A DNA stretch of 64,000 nucleotides. It comes from Candidatus Pedobacter colombiensis. GTDB taxonomy: Bacteria > Bacteroidota > Bacteroidia > Sphingobacteriales > Sphingobacteriaceae. Below are positions 17,997 through 28,700 of this stretch, piece after piece; the first letter of the stretch is position 1, and every line of letters starts with the position of its first letter. The notes beneath the pieces were generated by a model, which searched no databases, was not told the DNA's origin, and worked only from the letters and a program-made list of their open reading frames with translations. The position numbers were made by a program, and so were the translations under genes. Where the stretch lies: NCBI GenBank assembly GCA_029202485.1, contig CP119313.1, positions 992,001 to 1,056,000 of the forward strand, given 5' to 3'.

Positions 17997-19598
17997 TTAG
18001 TTTACTAAATATCGTTTACTATAATTTATCTTCATGAGGTCGTACCTTTTAAATTGGGTTTTTAACCGATTCTGAAAATCAGGATAGTTTTTCTTCTCTT
18101 TAGGGCTCCATAAAATCTCACTTAAAGCATCTAGTCTCGGGAAAAGCATGTATTCTACTTTCGCAGGATTGGCAATATATTCAGACCATAAATTTGCTTG
18201 TCCACCCCAAATGTATTTAGCTTCCTCAGTATTCAATACCGAAGGTACAGGTTCGTAATCGTATACGTTTTTTAGTGGAAGATATTTTGCCGCAGTCAGT
18301 GAATCATCTTTCACAAACTGACTATGGTTAAAATACATCATGTCTTCCGGTGTCATGATTACTTTATGCTTTTGTTTGGCAGCAGCAATGCCGCCTTTTT
18401 CTCCACGCCAGCTCATTACAACAGCATTTGGTGCCAGACCGCCATCTAGAATTTCATCCCAGCCAATAATGGTTTTGCCCTTCCTGTTTACAAAATTTTC
18501 TATTCTGTGGATGAAAAAGCTTTGCAGTCCACTTTCATCTTTTATTCCGTTCGCTTTCATGATCTGCTGCGATACTGCTGATTGTTTCCACCAGATCTTT
18601 GAACCTTCGTCACCGCCAATATGGATGTATTTGGATGGAAAAAGAGCCATAACTTCCGTTAATACTTCTTCCAGAAATTTAAAAGTCTGCTCGGTAGGTT
18701 GGAGCACATTGTTCAACTTATTGAAGATTCCCCAGGTCTGTGCCACTTCATATTTTTTGGAAGGCTCGGTACCAAACTGTGGGTAGGCAGCCAATACGGC
18801 CATACTATGTGCTGGCATTTCAATTTCGGGGATGACATTAATGTATCGGTCTGCCGCATATTTAATGACATCTTTAACTTCCTGCTGAGTATAGTATCCA
18901 CCGTATCTAAGGCCATCATTACCTGTCCCCGGGTATAAACCTATAATGGTTCCATTACGCCATGCACCGATATTGGTCAGCTTAGGATGTTTTTTGATCT
19001 CTATTCTCCAGCCCTGATCATCAGTTAGGTGCCAATGAAAGTTGTTTAGTTTATGGTAGGCCAGATAGTCTATGTATTTTTTTATGAAGGCCACATCAAA
19101 GAAGTGTCTGCTTACATCAAGATGCATACCCCGGTAACCAAAGCGGGGGTAGTCAAAAATCTCAACGGAGGGAATGGCCAGGTTATCTTTTGATGTTGTA
19201 GTTGGCAGCAGTTGGATTAATGTTTGAATGCCATAAAAAGCTCCACGAGCAGAACTTGCAGTAATGTTAATGTTCTTGTTGTCGACCACCAGTTTGTAGC
19301 CGTCTGGATTTTCAGTCACTCCAGGGTTAACCGCGATCTTGATCGTATTTGAAGTACTGGCAGAGGCTGGGTTATTCGCTAAATCAATACCATAGTAAGT
19401 ATTTAAATAGTTCTTCAGAAAGGAAGCGCTAGTGGAAAGTGAATCTACTGCAATAATTTGAGTATTTGTTTTTAATACAAAAGGCAATGCTTTATCCTTA
19501 GCTATAATTTGAACAGGCTGAGGAATAATTGCCGGTAGCTGAGCTTGTGTGTTGTTTATGATCAGCAGGCCAAATATGAATGTTAACAAAGATTTCAT
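17997..19598 (-). CDS. beta-N-acetylhexosaminidase, GH20
   Basis: The exported enzyme (signal peptide about 1-19) removes terminal beta-linked N-acetylglucosamine or N-acetylgalactosamine. An N-terminal GH20b domain is followed by the TIM barrel from about residue 150 (GMHLDVSRHF; NNFHWHLTDDQGWR). The catalytic Asp-Glu pair lies in IHIGGDEGSKIWW, and WGGQANLWSEY follows near the C-terminus. I start at 19598; an adjacent ATG at 19601 is equally possible, and the frame is open to 19628. It stands alone, without susC/susD neighbours. Chitin, peptidoglycan fragments or glycans are possible substrates. Confidence 0.9.
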   Translation of the reverse strand: MKSLLTFIFGLLIINNTQAQLPAIIPQPVQIIAKDKALPFVLKTNTQIIAVDSLSTSASFLKNYLNTYYGIDLANNPASASTSNTIKIAVNPGVTENPDGYKLVVDNKNINITASSARGAFYGIQTLIQLLPTTTSKDNLAIPSVEIFDYPRFGYRGMHLDVSRHFFDVAFIKKYIDYLAYHKLNNFHWHLTDDQGWRIEIKKHPKLTNIGAWRNGTIIGLYPGTGNDGLRYGGYYTQQEVKDVIKYAADRYINVIPEIEMPAHSMAVLAAYPQFGTEPSKKYEVAQTWGIFNKLNNVLQPTEQTFKFLEEVLTEVMALFPSKYIHIGGDEGSKIWWKQSAVSQQIMKANGIKDESGLQSFFIHRIENFVNRKGKTIIGWDEILDGGLAPNAVVMSWRGEKGGIAAAKQKHKVIMTPEDMMYFNHSQFVKDDSLTAAKYLPLKNVYDYEPVPSVLNTEEAKYIWGGQANLWSEYIANPAKVEYMLFPRLDALSEILWSPKEKKNYPDFQNRLKTQFKRYDLMKINYSKRYLVN

Positions 19599-19631
19599 CA
19601 TGTCGCAAAATAGCAAAAAGAGGGGCAAAAA

Positions 19632-19659
19632 AAAAGCATCCCGGTTAGGGGATGCTTTT
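19632..19659 (-). terminator. rpsA terminator
   Basis: An 11-bp stem (19632-19642 with 19649-19659) is followed on the minus strand by a run of T, about 20 bp after the rpsA stop codon. Confidence 0.88.
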
Positions 19660-19678
19660 AATATATAAGCTTTAAAGA

Positions 19679-21616
19679 TTACTCGCCTTTTTTGGCTTTG
19701 TTTTCTTCACCTTCCATTTGTTGTTTTAATTGTGCAAGCACGCCTAAATCACCTAATGTAGATTTTTCAACTGAATCTTTAACTTTTTTCACTGCACTGC
19801 TAGAAGCTTTAGCTTCTTTTTTCTTAGCATTTCTCTCTTCAGCAACAGCTTCAGCTTTAGCCTCTTCCCAGATACGGGCGTGAGAAACAACGATACGTTT
19901 AGCATCTTTGTTAAACTCAATGATTTTGAAGTCATTAGTTTCTTCAGCTTTGATGGTACTACCATCTTCTTTAGCCATGTGTTTAGTTGGTACGAAACCT
20001 TCTACACCATAAGGTAAAGCAATAACAGCACCTTTATCAGTTACTTTAACAACAGTTCCCTGGTGGATTGAATCTAAAGTGAAGATAGTTTCAAAAGTAT
20101 CCCAAGGGTTTTCTTCTAATTGTTTGTGACCTAAGCTTAATTTGCGGCTTTCAACGTCTAATTCTAATACAACTACGTCTAATGTATCACCAACTTTAGT
20201 GAATTCGTTAGGGTGGTTAACTTTTTTAGACCATGAAAGATCAGAGATATGGATTAAACCATCGATGCCTTCTTCGATTTCCACGAATACACCGAAGTTA
20301 GTCATGTTTTTAACTACTGCAGTATGTTTGCTTCCGATAGGATATCTTTCAGCAACATTTTGCCAAGGATCTTGAGTTAATTGTTTAATACCTAAGCTCA
20401 TTTTGCGATCTTCTCTGTCTAAAGTTAAAACTTCAGCTTCGATTTCATCGCCAACTTTCAAGAATTCTTGTGGGCTGCGTAAGTTTTGTGACCACGACAT
20501 TTCTGAAACGTGGATTAAACCTTCAACACCAGGAATGATTTCTAAGAAAGCACCGTAATCAGCTACAGTAACAATTTTACCTTTAACTTTAGAACCAACA
20601 GCTAAGTTAGCATCTAAAGATTCCCAAGGGTGAGGAGTCAATTGTTTTAAACCTAAAGCAATACGTTTTTTCTCGTCATCAAAGTCAAGAACAACAACAT
20701 TGATTTTCTCATCTAAGCTCAATACTTCTTTTGGATGCTCTATGCGGCCCCAAGAAATATCAGTAATGTGAAGTAAACCGTCAACGCCACCTAAATCGAT
20801 GAATACACCGAAGTCAGTGATGTTTTTAACAGTACCTTCCAATACCTGACCTTTTTCAAGTTTAGATACGATCTCAACTTTTTGGCTTTCTAAGTCGTCC
20901 TCAATTAAGATTTTATGAGATACAACTACGTTTTTAAATTCGTGGTTGATCTTAACAACTTTGAATTCCATTGTTTTACCCACGTATACATCGTAATCGC
21001 GGATAGGTTTGATGTCAATTTGAGAACCAGGTAAGAAAGCTTCAACACCCATGATGTCAACGATAAGACCACCTTTAGTACGGCTTTTAACAAATCCGTT
21101 GATGATTCTGTCATTGTCAAGAGCCTCATTAATAGACTCCCATGATCTTTGGGTTTTAGCTCTTTTACGAGATAAAATTAACTGGCCGTTAGCATCTTCA
21201 GGGGCTTCCACGAAAACGTCAACTTTGTCGCCAACTTTCAAATCAGGTGTATCACGGAACTCAGAAGTAGATACCAAACCGTCAGATTTAAATCCTACGT
21301 TTAATACTACGTCTTTGTTGTTGATTGAAACAACGGTACCGCTGATGATTTCACCTTGGTTGATTTGATTGAAAGTATCGGTATACATATCTTCAAACTT
21401 CTTACGGTCTGCGTCACTGTAATTTCCGAATGCTTTGTCGTCTGCATCCCAGTCAAAATCTTGATCTGGAGTTGCTAATGATGATTTGATCTGTTCGATC
21501 GACACTGAATCAGCTTCTGACTCAATGGTTTCTTTCTCAGCCAGACGAGCGTCTGCGCCTTGTAATTCGGCTTTTTTAGCCTCTAGTTCTTTTTCTGCTA
21601 CTTGTTTTTTAGCCAT
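19679..21616 (-). CDS. rpsA: 30S ribosomal protein S1
   Basis: The protein holds six S1 RNA-binding repeats, roughly residues 88-155, 173-240, 257-325, 343-412, 430-500 and 515-585, after an acidic N-terminal extension of about 80 residues typical of Bacteroidota. The ends are Lys/Glu/Ala-rich. S1 helps mRNA bind to the 30S subunit. I start at the ATG at 21616: a purine-rich AAAAGGAG lies 11 nt upstream, and the frame beyond it (to 21652) would begin inside the promoter. It is a single-gene unit with its own promoter and terminator. Confidence 0.97.
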   Translation of the reverse strand: MAKKQVAEKELEAKKAELQGADARLAEKETIESEADSVSIEQIKSSLATPDQDFDWDADDKAFGNYSDADRKKFEDMYTDTFNQINQGEIISGTVVSINNKDVVLNVGFKSDGLVSTSEFRDTPDLKVGDKVDVFVEAPEDANGQLILSRKRAKTQRSWESINEALDNDRIINGFVKSRTKGGLIVDIMGVEAFLPGSQIDIKPIRDYDVYVGKTMEFKVVKINHEFKNVVVSHKILIEDDLESQKVEIVSKLEKGQVLEGTVKNITDFGVFIDLGGVDGLLHITDISWGRIEHPKEVLSLDEKINVVVLDFDDEKKRIALGLKQLTPHPWESLDANLAVGSKVKGKIVTVADYGAFLEIIPGVEGLIHVSEMSWSQNLRSPQEFLKVGDEIEAEVLTLDREDRKMSLGIKQLTQDPWQNVAERYPIGSKHTAVVKNMTNFGVFVEIEEGIDGLIHISDLSWSKKVNHPNEFTKVGDTLDVVVLELDVESRKLSLGHKQLEENPWDTFETIFTLDSIHQGTVVKVTDKGAVIALPYGVEGFVPTKHMAKEDGSTIKAEETNDFKIIEFNKDAKRIVVSHARIWEEAKAEAVAEERNAKKKEAKASSSAVKKVKDSVEKSTLGDLGVLAQLKQQMEGEENKAKKGE

Positions 21617-21649
21617 TAAAATTAAATCTCCTTTTCCCGTGAGGGACGG

Positions 21650-21680
21650 CAAATATAGGAATTATTCTTTTTCCAGCAAA
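21650..21680 (-). promoter_or_regulatory. rpsA promoter
   Basis: On the minus strand TTTG (21680-21677) is followed after 19 nt by TATATTTG (21657-21650), a textbook Bacteroidota promoter. The predicted start site near 21643 leaves a leader of about 27 nt that includes the purine-rich ribosome-binding sequence at 21628-21635. Confidence 0.8.
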
Positions 21681-21796
21681 GAAATTTCAGATAAATGTTG
21701 TTGATTTAGAACAGATTGTAAAGTAATTGCACAGATTTCATCACGTAAAGCAGAGAAATAAGCGGCAAATGATCTAAATGCCTGTGAATCAAAAAA

Positions 21797-21830
21797 GAAA
21801 GGCCATCTGTTTTATAACAAATGGCCTTTC
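21797..21830 (-). terminator. terminator of the small basic protein gene
   Basis: A 10-bp perfect stem (21797-21806 with 21821-21830), extended by 4 bp after one mismatch, is followed by TTTTTT on the minus strand. It lies 21 bp after the stop codon. Confidence 0.88.
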
Positions 21831-21851
21831 AACTAAAAACTTAACGGATTA

Positions 21852-22094
21852 CTATTTACCAGCTTTTTTAGCTTCTACTGGTTTTGCATCAGTTTTAGCA
21901 GTAGCAGGTGCTTCAGCAGCTTTTTTAACAGCTTTTTTGTGTTTAGGTTTTGCAGCTTCAGCAGTTGCAGGTGTAGCAGTTGCAGGTGTAGTTGCAGTTT
22001 TCGCAGTTGCAGTTTTGGCAGCTGGAGTAGTGTTTTGTGCGAATGCGCCAAAAGTTGTTGCAACTAATGCTAGCGCTAAAATTGTTCTTTTCAT
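21852..22094 (-). CDS. small exported Ala/Thr/Lys-rich protein
   Basis: The 80-residue protein has a clear signal peptide (about 1-20, cleaved near AFA-Q). The mature part of 60 residues is made almost only of Ala, Thr, Lys and Pro, with repeated KTAT, ATPAT and KKA units reminiscent of histone H1 tails. It should be disordered and strongly basic. A strong dedicated terminator and AT-rich upstream DNA suggest a real monocistronic gene. It lies between rpsA and a two-component system. No function is known to me; binding to an acidic polymer or surface in the periplasm is conceivable. Confidence 0.75.
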   Translation of the reverse strand: MKRTILALALVATTFGAFAQNTTPAAKTATAKTATTPATATPATAEAAKPKHKKAVKKAAEAPATAKTDAKPVEAKKAGK

Positions 22095-22166
22095 GTTATA
22101 AATTATTTAGTGTTTTTTGTTAGATCAAAGTTGCGGAGACTGTATGAAGATTTGATGAAGAAAAAT

Positions 22167-23477
22167 TCAGTTTGGAAAAATAATGCGCACTTTCGTTCCT
22201 GTACCTTTTTGCGAAGTGATATCAACATGGATGTCGTGAAAGGCTGCGATACTTCTTACAATGGCGAGGCCTAATCCATGACTATCCTCTTTCTCCGATT
22301 GGAGTTTTTCAAAACGGATGAAGGCATTTTGCACTACCTCCGGATCCATCCCAAGACCGGTATCGGCAATCACAAGGGTGTAACCTTCCGATGAAGGTTC
22401 ATTATAAATATTTACTGAACCGGATCGCTTATTATATTTTATCGCGTTGTTGATCAAATTCATCAGCAAGGTATGGAACAGTGACTTATTTCCAGTAAAG
22501 GCATAGTCATCCGTAAGATTAATATGCATTTTAAGCTTCATCATCAATAGCCGATGCTCCAGCTCTTCATGTACTTCTTCTACAGTATGTTTTACCGATA
22601 TGATATCGGTTTTACCATATTGCTGGTTCTCAACCTTCGAAATCAGCAGCAAACTATTTATGATGGCTTTTAGTCGGTTTAGTGTTTTTAAACAAGCAAA
22701 TAATTTGTTTTCTCCTTCGGGGCTTAACTGTTCATCATTTAACAGGTTTTCGAGTCTGGTATTGAGGATGGAAATAGGGGTAAGCAATTCGTGAGATACA
22801 TTGGCAATAAACTCCTTTTCGGTAAGAAAAAGCGTAGCGATTTTATTCATCAGCACGCTGATGCTCTGATCCAGTATTTTAAAATCGTCGGTACTGGTTT
22901 TTACAGGTTGATAATTAAAATTAATCGGATCATTTACCTTATTCAGTTTTTGATCAATAATCAGATAGAAAGGGGCCAGCAAAAACTGCATAAAGCCGAG
23001 GTCTATAATTAAGGTAAGAATAACAGCTGCAATCAATATCCCGAAAGTAAACATGGAAATGGTATGCTCCAATTGGGCTAAGGTGGACATGGTTTCACCA
23101 AGTTCGAGTCTATAGCTCTTTCCCTCGTAACTAAAGTCGGTGATCAGGATTTGAAATTCTTCCTGCTTTCCTTCTATACTACGGAATTCCTGCATAAACT
23201 TCTGCTTTATGGGATGATCTTCTTTTTTTATCTCTTTAAGAATGATGTATTCCTCACGCAGCAGGTTATAGTCTGTAAATGTTTTTTGTAGTAGCAGATC
23301 GTTTACCTCTATATTAGAAAGGTTGGCAATAAGCCTGATCTTTTTTTGTAAAAGGCGCTTTTGAATGTGACTTATAGAGATATGGTTGATGGAAACCGCT
23401 ATCACGATACCCAGTCCGGTAATAATAGCAACCTTGGTTAGCGTATTGTATAAAGCGAGTTTAAATTGTAATTTCAT
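22167..23477 (-). CDS. sensor histidine kinase
   Basis: The 436-residue membrane kinase has two membrane segments (about 13-33 and 140-162) enclosing a periplasmic sensor region of about 105 residues, then a HisKA dimerisation domain with the phospho-accepting His in NVSHELLTPIS and a HATPase domain (NLINNAIKYN; ADTGLGMD; GLGLAIVRSI). It starts 36 bp after the response regulator and is its partner. No known sensor fold is recognised in the periplasmic region. The neighbouring RND operon makes efflux control a possible role, but that operon has its own TetR regulator. Confidence 0.92.
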   Translation of the reverse strand: MKLQFKLALYNTLTKVAIITGLGIVIAVSINHISISHIQKRLLQKKIRLIANLSNIEVNDLLLQKTFTDYNLLREEYIILKEIKKEDHPIKQKFMQEFRSIEGKQEEFQILITDFSYEGKSYRLELGETMSTLAQLEHTISMFTFGILIAAVILTLIIDLGFMQFLLAPFYLIIDQKLNKVNDPINFNYQPVKTSTDDFKILDQSISVLMNKIATLFLTEKEFIANVSHELLTPISILNTRLENLLNDEQLSPEGENKLFACLKTLNRLKAIINSLLLISKVENQQYGKTDIISVKHTVEEVHEELEHRLLMMKLKMHINLTDDYAFTGNKSLFHTLLMNLINNAIKYNKRSGSVNIYNEPSSEGYTLVIADTGLGMDPEVVQNAFIRFEKLQSEKEDSHGLGLAIVRSIAAFHDIHVDITSQKGTGTKVRIIFPN

Positions 23478-23513
23478 AGGTACATTGTTGCTAAACCTGG
23501 GCCTTTAAGGGAG

Positions 23514-24191
23514 CTAAAAATTAATCCGGTAACCAATACTTCTAACGGTTTCAAACCAATCTATTGTTGCATGAGCGGCCAGCTTTTTACGTAGGTTTTT
23601 TACATGAACATCAACAAAGTTTGAGTCAGAATTTACCTCCAATATATCACCCCAAACATGTTCGGTAAGGTTAACTCTTGATATTACCCTGTTTTTGTTC
23701 AATACCAGGTAATTAAAAATCTCGAACTCTTTATTGGTTAAACTAATACGCTGTCCACTAAAACTCACCTTATGGTTTTTAATATCCAGTAAAAAGTCAT
23801 GAACATTTACTTCATTCATCACGAGTTTATGTTTACGGCGGATGATCGCGTGCATTCTGGCTAGTAGTTCTGTTAAAGAGAAAGGTTTGGGCAGATAATC
23901 GTCGGCACCGGCTTCGAGGCCTTTAATGCGATCGTCTACATCGCCGCGGGCAGTAAGTATAATTACGGCATCTTCGCGACCCGGTATTTTCTTTAGCTGG
24001 TGTAAAAGTTCAAAACCATCGCCTCCAGGCAAGCTAAGGTCGAGCAGAACAAAATCGTAAGTGTTTACGAAGATTTTTTCTTCGGCAGATGATTTCTTCC
24101 AGGCATGTTCAATGGTGTAACCTTCTTTGCCCAAAAATTCGGCTATTTCTAAACCCAGTGTTTTTTCGTCTTCAACTATAAGGATATTCAT
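23514..24191 (-). CDS. OmpR-family response regulator
   Basis: The 225-residue protein has a receiver domain (1-115) with acidic residues VEDE near 6-9, the phosphorylated Asp in VLLDLSLPGGDG and the conserved Lys in LPKPFS, followed by a winged-helix DNA-binding domain (about 125-225, LTNKEFEIFNYLVLNKNRVI; VDVHVKNLRKKL). It precedes the sensor kinase in the same transcript. Targets are not evident. It is separated from the RND operon upstream by a terminator, so the two units are transcribed separately. Confidence 0.94.
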   Translation of the reverse strand: MNILIVEDEKTLGLEIAEFLGKEGYTIEHAWKKSSAEEKIFVNTYDFVLLDLSLPGGDGFELLHQLKKIPGREDAVIILTARGDVDDRIKGLEAGADDYLPKPFSLTELLARMHAIIRRKHKLVMNEVNVHDFLLDIKNHKVSFSGQRISLTNKEFEIFNYLVLNKNRVISRVNLTEHVWGDILEVNSDSNFVDVHVKNLRKKLAAHATIDWFETVRSIGYRINF

Positions 24192-24252
24192 CAGATAAAA
24201 TAAAGCTTAATCATATTAGAAGATGAAGCTAGGTAAAAAGAACTGATAAAAG

Positions 24253-24285
24253 AAAAGGTATACGTTGTAAAATCGTATACCTTTT
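24253..24285 (-). terminator. terminator of the RND efflux operon
   Basis: A perfect 12-bp stem (24253-24264 with 24274-24285) is followed by a T-rich run on the minus strand, 28 bp past the last efflux gene and before the response regulator. Confidence 0.85.
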
Positions 24286-24313
24286 CGTTAGTGGTTAGTT
24301 GTTAGCTAAGAAA

Positions 24314-25717
24314 TTATTTCCAACCACCGCCAAGTGCTCTGTATAAATTTACAGCAGACTGTAATTTTTGGAGTTTGTCATTGATACTGCTTAGCTGAGC
24401 TGCCAGTAAACTTTGCTCAGAAGTAAGTACATCGGTATAGTTTGTTGCAGAACTGTAGCGCAGCAATTCTTTGGTAAAATCAACTGCTTTGGTTAAGGAG
24501 GCAATTTGCATTGCTCTTGTGCTTTCCTTTTCGGTTGCTGTCTGATAAGCAAAAAGTGCATCAGATACTTCTTGCCCACCCGTTAACAGGCTTTGCTGGA
24601 AGTTATAGAATGCAATTTGTTGTTGCGCCTCCGCAGTTTTTAAGCGGGCTTTGTTTTGTCCTTTGTTAAATATTGGTTGCGTAATACCCCCAATTAAATT
24701 ATAGAATAATGAATTGCTAAAAAAGTTTTGCAGGTTCAAACTCGATAAGCCCACATTTGCAGTTAGGGTTAAAGCAGGATAGAAATAGGTTTTAGCTACA
24801 TTTTTATTTTCAAATGCAGCCCTGAAAGCAAATTCTGCAGCCTGTACATCGGGTCTGTTTTGCAACAGCTGTGCCGATACACCGGTTTGTAAATTGCTGT
24901 ATGTGGTTTGCTGATCAAGTGTAGTGCGGTCTATCTTTCCAGGGCCTCTTCCTAAAAGGATGCTTAACGCATTTTCAGTTTCCCTGATGCTTCTTTTCAG
25001 ATCAGGAAGTGTTACCTGTGCTGCGTATAAATTGGCCTCGCTTTGTACTACGGCTGCTCCATTTACCACTGCACCTTCTTTTAAGGATTTCATGGTTTCG
25101 ACATCTTGCTGTCTGATTTTGATGGTTTGCTCGGTAATGGATAATTGTTTATCCAGTGCCAGTAAGCTATAATAACCATTGGCTATGTTGGCAATTAATT
25201 GCGTTTGTACAGCTCTTTTTGCGGCATCACTTTGTAGTAATGAGGCATAGGCCGAGCGCTTTGCACTGCTCAGCTTGCCCCAAATGTCGACCTCCCAACT
25301 GGTACCCAGCTGCGCCCTGTAAGTTTGAGTTTCGGTATTGATATTGATACCCGGAGGGAAGTTTAATGATGCCTTTGATTGCTTAGCATCGGTTGCCGAA
25401 AGATCGGCTGTTAAACTTGGCAATAAAGCTGCTCTACTTTGTAGTAGCGTAGCTTCGGCAATTTTAATTCTTTCAATGGCCTGTTTCAGGTCAAGATTTC
25501 CATTGATCCCTTGTTCAATGAGCGACTGCAATTCTGGATCGGCAAATATGCTTTTCCAGGGTACCGTAGCAATTGTAGTGCTGTCTGTGCTGGTATTGCC
25601 GCGGTATAAATCATTGCTGATTAAGACAGGACGCTCGTATTTCTTCGTTACACAGGCCGTTAAGCTCAGTATGGAAAAGCCAATGATGAAATAATATTTA
25701 TGATATCTGGTGTTCAT
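24314..25717 (-). CDS. outer-membrane efflux lipoprotein, TolC/NodT type
   Basis: The 467-residue protein starts with a lipoprotein signal, with the lipidated Cys in SLTAC at about 22. It has the duplicated outer-membrane efflux domain: two long coiled-coil/beta-barrel halves, with TYRAQLGTSWEVDIWGKL in the first and RAAFENKNVAKTYFYPALTL in the second. It forms the outer-membrane channel of a tripartite pump. It is the last gene of the TetR-MFP-RND-OMF operon, starting 10 bp after the pump gene, so a dedicated set of partners is likely. Confidence 0.93.
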   Translation of the reverse strand: MNTRYHKYYFIIGFSILSLTACVTKKYERPVLISNDLYRGNTSTDSTTIATVPWKSIFADPELQSLIEQGINGNLDLKQAIERIKIAEATLLQSRAALLPSLTADLSATDAKQSKASLNFPPGININTETQTYRAQLGTSWEVDIWGKLSSAKRSAYASLLQSDAAKRAVQTQLIANIANGYYSLLALDKQLSITEQTIKIRQQDVETMKSLKEGAVVNGAAVVQSEANLYAAQVTLPDLKRSIRETENALSILLGRGPGKIDRTTLDQQTTYSNLQTGVSAQLLQNRPDVQAAEFAFRAAFENKNVAKTYFYPALTLTANVGLSSLNLQNFFSNSLFYNLIGGITQPIFNKGQNKARLKTAEAQQQIAFYNFQQSLLTGGQEVSDALFAYQTATEKESTRAMQIASLTKAVDFTKELLRYSSATNYTDVLTSEQSLLAAQLSSINDKLQKLQSAVNLYRALGGGWK

Positions 25718-25727
25718 GTTTTTTAAA

Positions 25728-28700
25728 TTAATGTTCGCGGGTGTCTACTTCAGGAAATGCAATGGTTTCCTCTATTGGGCCATATCCTTCATCAAAAGGC
25801 GATTTCTTACTTACGCTTTCCTGTAGACTTTGGAATACAATAAATAAGGTAGGGATTACAAAAATCCCGAATATGGTTCCGATAAGCATACCACCTACGG
25901 CTCCGGTACCAATTGATTTATTACCTGCTGCACCTACTCCGGTAGATAGCATTAATGGTAATAATCCTAAAATAAAGGCGAAAGAGGTCATTAGGATCGG
26001 GCGTAAACGAGCTGTTGCACCACTAATGGCCGCACTTACGATGCTCATTCCCTTTCTTCGTCTATCTACCGCAAACTCCACAATCAAAATGGCATTTTTT
26101 GCAAGCAAACCTACCAGCATGATCAGTGTGATCTGGGTATAGATGTTGTTGTCGACACCAAATATTTTATCGAAAATAAATACTCCTGCTAAACCAATTG
26201 GCAATGAGATAAGTACTGCTAATGGCAGGATATAACTTTCGTATTGGGCACAAAGTAAGAAGTAGACAAAAATTACACAAAGCAGGAAGATGTATATGGT
26301 TTGACTGCCACTCGACATCTCTTCCCGGGATAAACCCGAAAATTCGTATCCATATCCTGCAGGTAAATGGATGGCAGCTTCTTCTTGTACTGCTTTTAGA
26401 GCATCACCAGAACTGAATCCGGCATTAGGACTTCCGGTTACGGAAATAGAGGTAAACAAGTTGAAACGTGATATCGCCTGTGGTCCATATACCTTTTTCA
26501 AGGTAATGAAATTGCTGATAGGAGCCATTTGTCCACTCGAATTTCTAACGTATATGCTATTTAGTGTTTCCTGATTGGCACGATAAGGCGCATCTGCCTG
26601 GTACATTACACGGTATTGCTTTCCGTACTTGTTAAAGTTGGATGCATAAACACCTCCATAATAACCTTGCAATACACCCAGTACATCACTAACGCTTAAT
26701 CCGGCTTGTTTTACTGTAGCTACATTTACATCAATCTGGTATTGAGGGAAATTAGGGTTAAATGAAGTTGATGCATATTGAATTTCCTTTCTCTTACTCA
26801 ATGCGGCAAGAAATTCGTTTCCAATGGTATTGAATTTGTTAATGTCACCACCTGTTTTATCCTGTAATTGGAATTCGAAACCACCACTGGTACCAAATCC
26901 CTGGATAGTAGGAGGGGCAAAGAAGATGACTCTGGCGCCTTTAATATTAGCAGTTTTGGCAAACAATTCGCCAATAATTGCTTTTACATCACGCTTACGT
27001 TCATTCCAGGGCACTAGTTTTCCAATTACCATACCATAAGAACTTCCAGTACCACTGATCATGCTTCGGCCAACTACTGTTAAGGAATTCTTGATCTCAG
27101 GGATGGTATGGGCGATGCTATCGATCTGTTTAATGACGATAGCTGTTTGTTCCTGTGAAGTAGCCGGAGGTAATGAAATGTCGGACATAATAGTACCCAA
27201 ATCCTCGTTAGGCACAAAACCTTTTGGAGTGGTATTCATCATCCAGACAAGTACTACAGCAAATAGGGCAATTCCGGCACCTGCTATCCATTTCCTTCTT
27301 GCTAAAAAGCTTACTGAGCGCTTGTATCTCGTGGTCATCGCATCGAAAGAAGCATTAAATGCGGCATAAAAACGCTTCATAAAGTTCTTAGGTTTGCCAA
27401 GATCTTCGGGATGAGGTTTCAGTAACAAAGCACAAAGTGCAGGACTTAATGTTAGGGCATTAATTGCCGAAAGTATAATCGCTATGGCCAGGGTTAAACC
27501 AAATTGCTTATAAAATACTCCTGATGAACCCTGGATAAAACTTACCGGAATAAATACGGCTGCCATAACTAAGGTAATGGAAATAATGGCACCGGTAATA
27601 TCTTCCATGGCATCAACAGTAGCTTTTTTGGCTGAGGTGTAGCCATGATCGAGCTTGGCGTGGACGGCCTCGACTACTACAATGGCATCATCCACCACAA
27701 TACCAATGGCCAGTACCAATGCAAAAAGTGTAAGTAGATTAATGGTAAAGCCAAATAAACTAAGGAAGAAGAATGTACCGATAATGGCAACAGGTACACT
27801 GATGGCCGGGATTAAGGTAGAACGGAAATCCTGAAGGAAAATAAATACTACGATGAAAACCAAAATAAATGCTTCGATCAGGGTATGGATTACCTTTTCT
27901 ATGGAGGCATCAAGGAAATCATTCACGTTTACCAATGAGGTGTAGTGTACCCCTTTAGGGAAGCTGAGCGAAGCCTGATCCAGAATTTTTATGGAACTTT
28001 CGATTACATCTTTTGCATTTGAACCTGCCGTTTGGTTAATGGCAATACCTAATGCAGGTTTGCCATTGAAGCGTACAGAACTGGAGTAGCTCTGTGCGCC
28101 CAATTCAATTCTGGCGACGTCTTTCAATCGTAAAAGCTGACCATTGGCGGCAGTCCTGATAATGATATTGCTAAACTCAGTCTCATTTTTTAAACGTCCT
28201 GAGTATTTTAGCACATATTGGAACGACTGGTCGCCCTGCTCGCCAAACTGGCCTGGAGCAGCTTCAATATTCTGCTCAGCAAGTGCTACACTCACATCAT
28301 TGGGTACCAATCCATAAGTGGCCATTACATCAGGTTTAAGCCAGATCCTCATGGTATAGTCCATCAATCCAAATGCACTGGCATCACCAACTCCATTCAC
28401 GCGTTTGATTTGTGGAATCAGGTTGATATTGGCATAATTTTGCAAAAACTTCTGGTCGTAAGAGGCACTGTCGCTATAAATACCGAATATCAATACATTA
28501 CTGGCTTGTTTTTTTGCTGTGGTCACACCTGCACGGGTAACCTCAGCTGGCAATAAGCTACTGGCTCTCGCTACCCTGTTCTGTACGTTTACTGCTGCCA
28601 GATCAGGGTTAGTGCCTAATTTAAAGTTGATCGTAATGGTGGCTGTACCATCATTACTTGCCGATGAGATCATGTAGGTCATGTCCTCCACACCGTTAAT

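Noticed and set aside
21778..22101. Plus-strand frame of 107 codons rich in Ala and Val
   Set aside because: It is the reverse strand of the small Ala/Thr/Lys gene and reads through its terminator; signal peptide and terminator support the minus strand.
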